Source of the DNA: Caldifarciminota bacterium
Lineage (GTDB): Bacteria; Hydrothermota; Hydrothermia; B15-G9
Length of the DNA: 14,572 bases
Direction: 5' to 3'
Assembly (NCBI GenBank): GCA_027064565.1
Contig: JAMOPK010000152.1
Span: 1 to 14,572, forward strand
Shown: piece after piece, positions 10,426 to 14,572 of the stretch
How positions within the stretch are numbered: the first letter of the stretch is position 1
Layout of the letters: the number at the start of each line of letters is the position of its first letter
Translations under genes and position numbers: made by a program
Notes under the pieces: model-generated
Told to the model about the DNA's origin: nothing
What the model saw: only the letters and a program-made list of their open reading frames with translations
Databases searched by the model: none

Positions 10426-12006
10426 ATGAAAAAGATGGGCATAGTGGTGGCAGCACTTGGAGTGCTGCTCGCACTCAATGGTTGTAAACAGCAGCCGAAG
10501 GAACCTACACCTGAACAGATTATCAAGTATATCACGACGAGGAAAGTGGTTGATCTGACCCACGAAGTAACCGACTCCATGCCAGTGTGGCCTGGCTTCA
10601 AGCCCCCTATCCGCAAGAATCTCTATACAGTTGAGAAAGACGGCTTCTTCATGAACGTCTGGGACAGTGTGGGTGAGCATATTGGGACGCATATCGGTGC
10701 TCCTGCTCACTTCGGTGGTGAGAGGCAGCTTCAGGATATTCCGGTCAAAGAACTTATTGCTCCTCTTGTAGTTATTGACTGCACCGATTCCGTCAACGCT
10801 AATCCGGATTATGAGATGACCGTGGACGACATCAAGAAATGGGAGGAGAAGAACGGTCAGATTCCTGAAGGCGCCATCGTGCTTATGAGGACAGGCTGGC
10901 ACAAGAAGTGGTATAAGCCTGAGGAATTCGTCGCTGGGACTGAGGAAGGCAACATGCACTTCCCTGGCCTTGGACTTGAGGCTGCCAAGTGGCTGGTCCA
11001 GAACCGTAAGATCGTCGGCTTTGCCCACGAGACCCTTGGCACCGACCATGGAATCTCCACCACATTTGAGGTTGAATACTACCTCCTCGGCGATGCCAAC
11101 CGCTATCAGGTTGAGGTTGTGGACAATACCGATCCTCTGCCTGAGAAAGGCGCTCTCTTCGTGGTGCTCCCGCCGAAATTCCATGACGCTTCTGGATTCC
11201 CTGCAAGGGCCTTTGCCATCCTGCCTGAGCCTCGTGAAGGTGTCGATGATTCCGAGTTCAAAGATTGGGATCTCTGGGACATCTATCAGAAATACCTGAA
11301 GAACTGGGAGTGGGTCGACTGCACGCATCTCGTTACCGACACCATGCCGGTCTGGCCCGGCTTCACACCTCCTGAGAGAGTCAACCTCTATACGGTTGAG
11401 AAAGACGGCTTCTTCATGAACGTGTGGAAGAACGTCGGAGAGCATATCGGAACCCACGTCGGTGCTCCGGCACACTTTGGCGGCAAGTATCAGCTTGCTG
11501 ATATCCCCATAGAGAAATTCGTTGTCCCGTTCGTGGTCATCGACTGCACCGATTCCGTTAAGAACAATCCTGATTACGAGATGACGGTTGACGACATCAA
11601 GGCATGGGAGGCCAAATACGGCGAGATCCCTAAAGGTGCTCTGGTCATCATGAGGAGCGGCTGGGGCAAGAAGTGGTATAACAAGGAGGAGTTCATCGCC
11701 GGCACCGAGGAAGGCAACATGCACTTCCCCGGCCTTGGTCTTGATGCCGCCAAGTGGCTGGTTCAGAACCGCGATATCGTCGGCTTCGGACACGAGACCC
11801 TTGGCACCGACCATGGAATCTCCACCACATTTGAGGTTGAATATTACCTCCTCGGCGATGCCAACAGGTATCAGGTCGAGGTCATGGCGAACGTGGACAA
11901 GCTTCCGGAGAAAGGTGGGATCATCTTCGTAGGTGCTCCTAAATTCACCCAGGCTTCCGGATTCCCTGCAAGGGTGGTGGCTGTATTTCCTCCGGCAGGC
12001 AAATAA
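10426..12006 (+). CDS. Lipoprotein with two fused cyclase (arylformamidase-like) domains
   Basis: A 526-residue protein exported as a lipoprotein: MKKMGIVVAALGVLLALNGC has a lipobox with Cys20. It contains two cyclase-family (PF04199-like) domains, about residues 40-270 and 295-522. They align with a constant offset of 255 residues and no gap. Each has VxDxTHxVTDxMPVWPGF, the metal motif HIGTHxGAPAHF (H85/H89/H95 and H340/H344/H350) and HETLGTDHG (201-209, 456-464). Family members are usually single-domain cytoplasmic kynurenine formamidases or other amide/lactone hydrolases. In both domains the usual Asp of HxGTHxDxPxH is Gly (G91, G346), and the His expected before LLG is Glu (E217, E472). 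The start has AAAAAGGAGG upstream and a perfect promoter. Likely in the periplasm or on the outer membrane; the substrate is unknown. Confidence 0.88.
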   Translation: MKKMGIVVAALGVLLALNGCKQQPKEPTPEQIIKYITTRKVVDLTHEVTDSMPVWPGFKPPIRKNLYTVEKDGFFMNVWDSVGEHIGTHIGAPAHFGGERQLQDIPVKELIAPLVVIDCTDSVNANPDYEMTVDDIKKWEEKNGQIPEGAIVLMRTGWHKKWYKPEEFVAGTEEGNMHFPGLGLEAAKWLVQNRKIVGFAHETLGTDHGISTTFEVEYYLLGDANRYQVEVVDNTDPLPEKGALFVVLPPKFHDASGFPARAFAILPEPREGVDDSEFKDWDLWDIYQKYLKNWEWVDCTHLVTDTMPVWPGFTPPERVNLYTVEKDGFFMNVWKNVGEHIGTHVGAPAHFGGKYQLADIPIEKFVVPFVVIDCTDSVKNNPDYEMTVDDIKAWEAKYGEIPKGALVIMRSGWGKKWYNKEEFIAGTEEGNMHFPGLGLDAAKWLVQNRDIVGFGHETLGTDHGISTTFEVEYYLLGDANRYQVEVMANVDKLPEKGGIIFVGAPKFTQASGFPARVVAVFPPAGK

Positions 12007-12038
12007 ACTTTTATGAATTTCAAGCTCTGGAAACACCG

Positions 12039-12091
12039 GGGCAACCTTTCCTGCCCGATTTCCGGGTGGGGAGGTTGCCCTAATCTATTTT
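12039..12091 (+). terminator. Long hairpin terminator after the cyclase gene
   Basis: GGGCAACCT (12039-12047) pairs perfectly with AGGTTGCCC (12072-12080). The inner part continues through wobble pairs to CCCG/CGGG around a five-base loop. The tail TAATCTATTTT is only partly T-rich, so termination may be incomplete and the porin gene may be partly read from the cyclase promoter. Confidence 0.65.
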
Positions 12092-12158
12092 GGAAAGTGT
12101 GTCATCGATCCAAATGGCTTAGTTGTGTTGAAAACCAAAACAAAAAGGAGGTCTAACT

Positions 12159-13421
12159 ATGCGTAGAATGATGGCAATAGTGGCGATGGCCCTCGTGATG
12201 GCTCTGCCTCTCAAGGCTCAGCCAAATGTTAAAGTAGGCGGCTTGTTCTATCTGTATCACTTCTATTGGTCCAATGCCGATTTTAACAATGATACAAAGG
12301 ACCACGATGCCCACTACTATATGCACGGTGATATAAATGTGACTGCCGACTTCAACGACAATGCCAGCATGTTTGTCCGTGTTGCTGCTGCCGGCAACTT
12401 CGGCTCACATCCGATTTATGCAGTTCCAGGCGATCCAAAAGCAAGCCTGCAGGAGGCATACCTCAAAATTAAGAAACCTTTCGATCTCCCAGTCTGCTTC
12501 AGGATAGGTAAGCAGAGAATTGCTTATGACAACGGCCTTCTCCTCTTCGACGGTGGTGAGGACGGTGAGCTTGGTGTCAACGCCAAAGTGACAGCTGGCC
12601 CAGCCGCAATCAACCTGTTTGGTTACAAACTTATTGAGGAAGGCGGAATGGGCTTTATCGGAACTGGCGCAGGCACACCCGGTGTTGACGAATCCATGTA
12701 TGGTCTCTACGCCACGGTTACACCTGTGAAAGTAGCTTCAATCGATCTCTTTGGTATAATGGTGAGAAACTTTGTCCACTGGGATGGCAACGGTAATCCT
12801 ATACCTACCGAGAAAAACAATCCTATGTGGATGGGACTCCGTGGTCATGGCGAGTTTCCGTTCGGTCTTGATTACAGCGTGGCCTATGTCATGATGAATG
12901 GCAAAGACGATAGTAGAAATACCACCGTCAATTACAAAGGTAATGCCATTGAGGCCATCTTCCACTATAGTGTGCCTGTTTTCCCTGTTAAGATCGGCGG
13001 CGGATATGTCTCCTTCAGCGGCGACGACACTTCCACTGTCGATAATGAGGGCTATTTCAACCCGCTGAACGGCCCGTATGCCTATGACAACTTCTATGAC
13101 GGCTGGGTAGGCTTCGGTCCCGCCTTCATGCTGAATACTCCTTACGGCTTTAACCTTGTCGGATTTGATCCTGTGACTGACCTTAATGTTATCAACGGCA
13201 ACCTTGCATTCTCCTTTGCCGGTGTGCATGCCCGTCTTGACTTCTTCAAATACAACCATCCGCAAGCCAACAAGGATCTGGGTCAAGAAATAGCCCTTAA
13301 CCTTGGCTACAACCTGCCCGGTGGCGTTGGGCTCGGTGCCGGATTCGGCTACTGGATGCCTAAGGATCAGGGTGATGACCCCATGCTTGGAAGCCTGATC
13401 TATCTTGTCAAAAACTTCTAA
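12159..13421 (+). CDS. Outer-membrane beta-barrel (porin-like) protein
   Basis: A 420-residue protein with a signal peptide (MRRMMAIVAMALVMALPLKA, likely cut after Ala20). The mature part alternates aromatic/hydrophobic and polar residues in short strands separated by Gly/Asp/Asn-rich loops. The segments ASLQEAYLKIKKPFDLPVCF and RIGKQRIAYDNGLLLFDGGE resemble the alginate-export/porin pattern in which strand residues line a channel. It ends in Phe (LIYLVKNF), the usual signature for outer-membrane barrel assembly. I infer a passive channel or specific porin; the solute cannot be read. A strong AAAAAGGAGGT Shine-Dalgarno lies six bases before ATG 12159. No separate promoter is clear in the 152-base gap after the cyclase gene. 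The gene implies a diderm host. Confidence 0.82.
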   Translation: MRRMMAIVAMALVMALPLKAQPNVKVGGLFYLYHFYWSNADFNNDTKDHDAHYYMHGDINVTADFNDNASMFVRVAAAGNFGSHPIYAVPGDPKASLQEAYLKIKKPFDLPVCFRIGKQRIAYDNGLLLFDGGEDGELGVNAKVTAGPAAINLFGYKLIEEGGMGFIGTGAGTPGVDESMYGLYATVTPVKVASIDLFGIMVRNFVHWDGNGNPIPTEKNNPMWMGLRGHGEFPFGLDYSVAYVMMNGKDDSRNTTVNYKGNAIEAIFHYSVPVFPVKIGGGYVSFSGDDTSTVDNEGYFNPLNGPYAYDNFYDGWVGFGPAFMLNTPYGFNLVGFDPVTDLNVINGNLAFSFAGVHARLDFFKYNHPQANKDLGQEIALNLGYNLPGGVGLGAGFGYWMPKDQGDDPMLGSLIYLVKNF

Positions 13422-13443
13422 TGAGATACGGATATAAAAACAC

Positions 13444-13506
13444 TCCCGGAATTGCCGGGAAGCCCGTTGTGATTCGGGCGAAGGGGGAGGGTATCCTCCC
13501 CCTTTT
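13444..13506 (+). terminator. Triple hairpin with terminator after the porin gene
   Basis: Three consecutive perfect stems occur: TCCCGG/CCGGGA (13444-13460), GCCCG/CGGGC (13462-13479) and GGGGGAGG/CCTCCCCC with a four-base loop (13483-13502), followed by TTTT and then ATAT. The last is a rho-independent terminator; the first two may protect the 3' end of the porin mRNA. Confidence 0.85.
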
Positions 13507-13527
13507 ATATCTGAAAGGAGACGAAGG

Positions 13528-14572
13528 ATGGAAAATCGTGAAAGGTGGAATAGCAGATTGGGGTTCATAATGGCAGCGGTGGGAGCTGCCGCTGGCCTTG
13601 GTAACATCTGGCGGTTCCCCTATCTGCTTTACAAAAACGGCGGGGGCGCATTCCTTATCCCCTATTTCATAGCCCTCCTGACCGCCGGTATCCCCCTTGT
13701 CATTCTGGAATATTATGCTGGCCAGAAAACGCAGTCCGGTGCCCCGCGCGCTATGGCAAAACTCGCGGGGAAAAACTGGGAGTGGGTTGGCTGGTTTGCT
13801 CTGGTGCTTGTCTTTCTGATTTCCACATATTACACGGTCATCATCGCATGGGTGGTTGATCACATCTGGTTCTCCGTCAAGCTCGCGTGGCAGCCCAATG
13901 CCGAAACCTTCTTTTTCGATAAATTCCTTCAAAGGATTCCTCAGGATCAGTGGCATGGTCAGCTTGGTCACATAAGGTGGCCGATACTAATCGGACTCAT
14001 TCTGGCATGGATTGGTATCTATCTTTCCATTTTTAAAGGCCCAAAACTTACCGGTAAAGTTGCCACAGTGCTCATGATCATGCCGCTTGTAATCCTCGTG
14101 ATCATGGTGATTCGCGGCCTGACACTGCCACATGCCGTTGATGGCCTCAAGTTCTATTTGACTCCGGACTTCAGCAAACTCAAAGACCCTCAGGTCTGGC
14201 TTGATGCTTACGGTCAGATATTCTTCACATTGAGCCTGGCGATGGGAACACTTATCGCATATGCCAGCTACAATCCGCCCGACAACGAGATCAACAATAA
14301 CGCCGTGATAACGGCACTCGGCAATTCCAGCATCTCGTTCCTTGGTGGATTCGCGGTTTTCAGCACCCTTGGGTTCCTCGCATTCACCCTGGGCAAACCT
14401 GTGAGCGAAGTTGTGAGGTCAGGCATCAGCCTTGCCTTTGTCAGCTATCCGACCGCTATCTCAAAACTGCCCGGTGCACCAATCTGGGGCGTGTTGTTCT
14501 TCTTCATGCTCCTCAACCTTGCAACCACCTCTGCATTCTCGCAAATAGAAGGGATAATCGCCGGTATAAAAG
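13528..14572 (+). CDS. Na+-dependent NSS/SNF-family transporter, 3' end outside window
   Basis: The frame from ATG 13528 is open for 348 codons to the window edge. It is a sodium:neurotransmitter-symporter family protein (LeuT-like), an inner-membrane carrier that couples amino-acid or amine uptake to Na+. TM1 carries AAVGAAAGLGNIWRFPY (16-32), whose GLGN-x-WRFPY helix break holds the substrate and Na+ sites. NGGGAFLIPYF (37-47) and the EYYAGQ after TM2 (61-66) are also diagnostic. Later TM segments (TLSLAMGTLIAYASYNPP and NLATTSAFSQIEG) match the TM6 and TM8 regions. The Shine-Dalgarno AAAGGAG (13514-13520) is seven bases before the ATG. It follows the porin gene after a triple hairpin, so expression is by read-through or by an unseen promoter. 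Family members have 11-12 TM helices and about 450-500 residues; roughly three quarters is present. Confidence 0.95.
   Translation, partial: MENRERWNSRLGFIMAAVGAAAGLGNIWRFPYLLYKNGGGAFLIPYFIALLTAGIPLVILEYYAGQKTQSGAPRAMAKLAGKNWEWVGWFALVLVFLISTYYTVIIAWVVDHIWFSVKLAWQPNAETFFFDKFLQRIPQDQWHGQLGHIRWPILIGLILAWIGIYLSIFKGPKLTGKVATVLMIMPLVILVIMVIRGLTLPHAVDGLKFYLTPDFSKLKDPQVWLDAYGQIFFTLSLAMGTLIAYASYNPPDNEINNNAVITALGNSSISFLGGFAVFSTLGFLAFTLGKPVSEVVRSGISLAFVSYPTAISKLPGAPIWGVLFFFMLLNLATTSAFSQIEGIIAGIK

Noticed and set aside
10366..12036. A 556-codon open frame on the minus strand, opposite the cyclase lipoprotein
   Set aside because: It is the shadow of a duplicated, codon-biased gene. Its translation has no domain texture, its apparent repeats mirror the sense-strand duplication, and the sense gene has promoter, Shine-Dalgarno, signal peptide and known motifs.
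12738..13607. A 289-codon minus-strand frame across the porin end and the transporter start
   Set aside because: It crosses the triple hairpin and the start of the NSS gene and has no recognisable motif; both sense genes are clear.

Overview
The window comes from a diderm bacterium. It carries an outer-membrane beta-barrel protein ending in Phe, a lipoprotein, AcpS and a biotin carboxyl carrier protein. It is probably anaerobic, because it has a B12-type radical SAM enzyme and an activase-like radical SAM enzyme, and possibly thermophilic (abundant AGG/AGA and ATA codons, my impression by eye). Base composition is near 50% GC. I cannot fix the phylum; an uncultured lineage related to the FCB group or to WOR-3/TA06 would fit, but that is a guess.

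Layout. On the minus strand at the left edge, an acylphosphatase gene, tRNA-Arg(CCT) and the first 22 codons of a DUF89/ARMT1-like protein form a tight likely operon (475 down to 1). Next on the plus strand come a B12-binding radical SAM protein (614-2062), a poorly coding AT-rich stretch, and a TPR protein, Xaa-Pro peptidase, EF-P and AccB run (2347-5082) closed by a clear terminator. Then come a YhhQ-type queuosine-precursor transporter and an eIF2B-alpha-like protein (5161-6681). A convergent DUF4143 ATPase (8227-6941) has two tandem 23-bp dyads at its start. It is divergent from a DUF2007 protein, activase-like radical SAM and AcpS operon (8350-9638). A Panacea/DUF4065-like protein stands alone (9700-10113). 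The right end has a very strong promoter, a lipoprotein made of two fused cyclase domains, an outer-membrane porin-like protein and a Na+-dependent NSS-family transporter that runs off the edge.

Two things stand out. First, five transcription units appear leaderless: a -10 box lies 7-10 bases before the start codon and there is no Shine-Dalgarno, whereas downstream operon genes have good Shine-Dalgarno sequences. Second, the right-hand cluster looks like an envelope module: porin, surface or periplasmic tandem cyclase, and inner-membrane symporter. Both cyclase domains show the same departures from the usual metal-ligand pattern, and part of the duplication is nearly identical at the DNA level. 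Its substrate is unknown.
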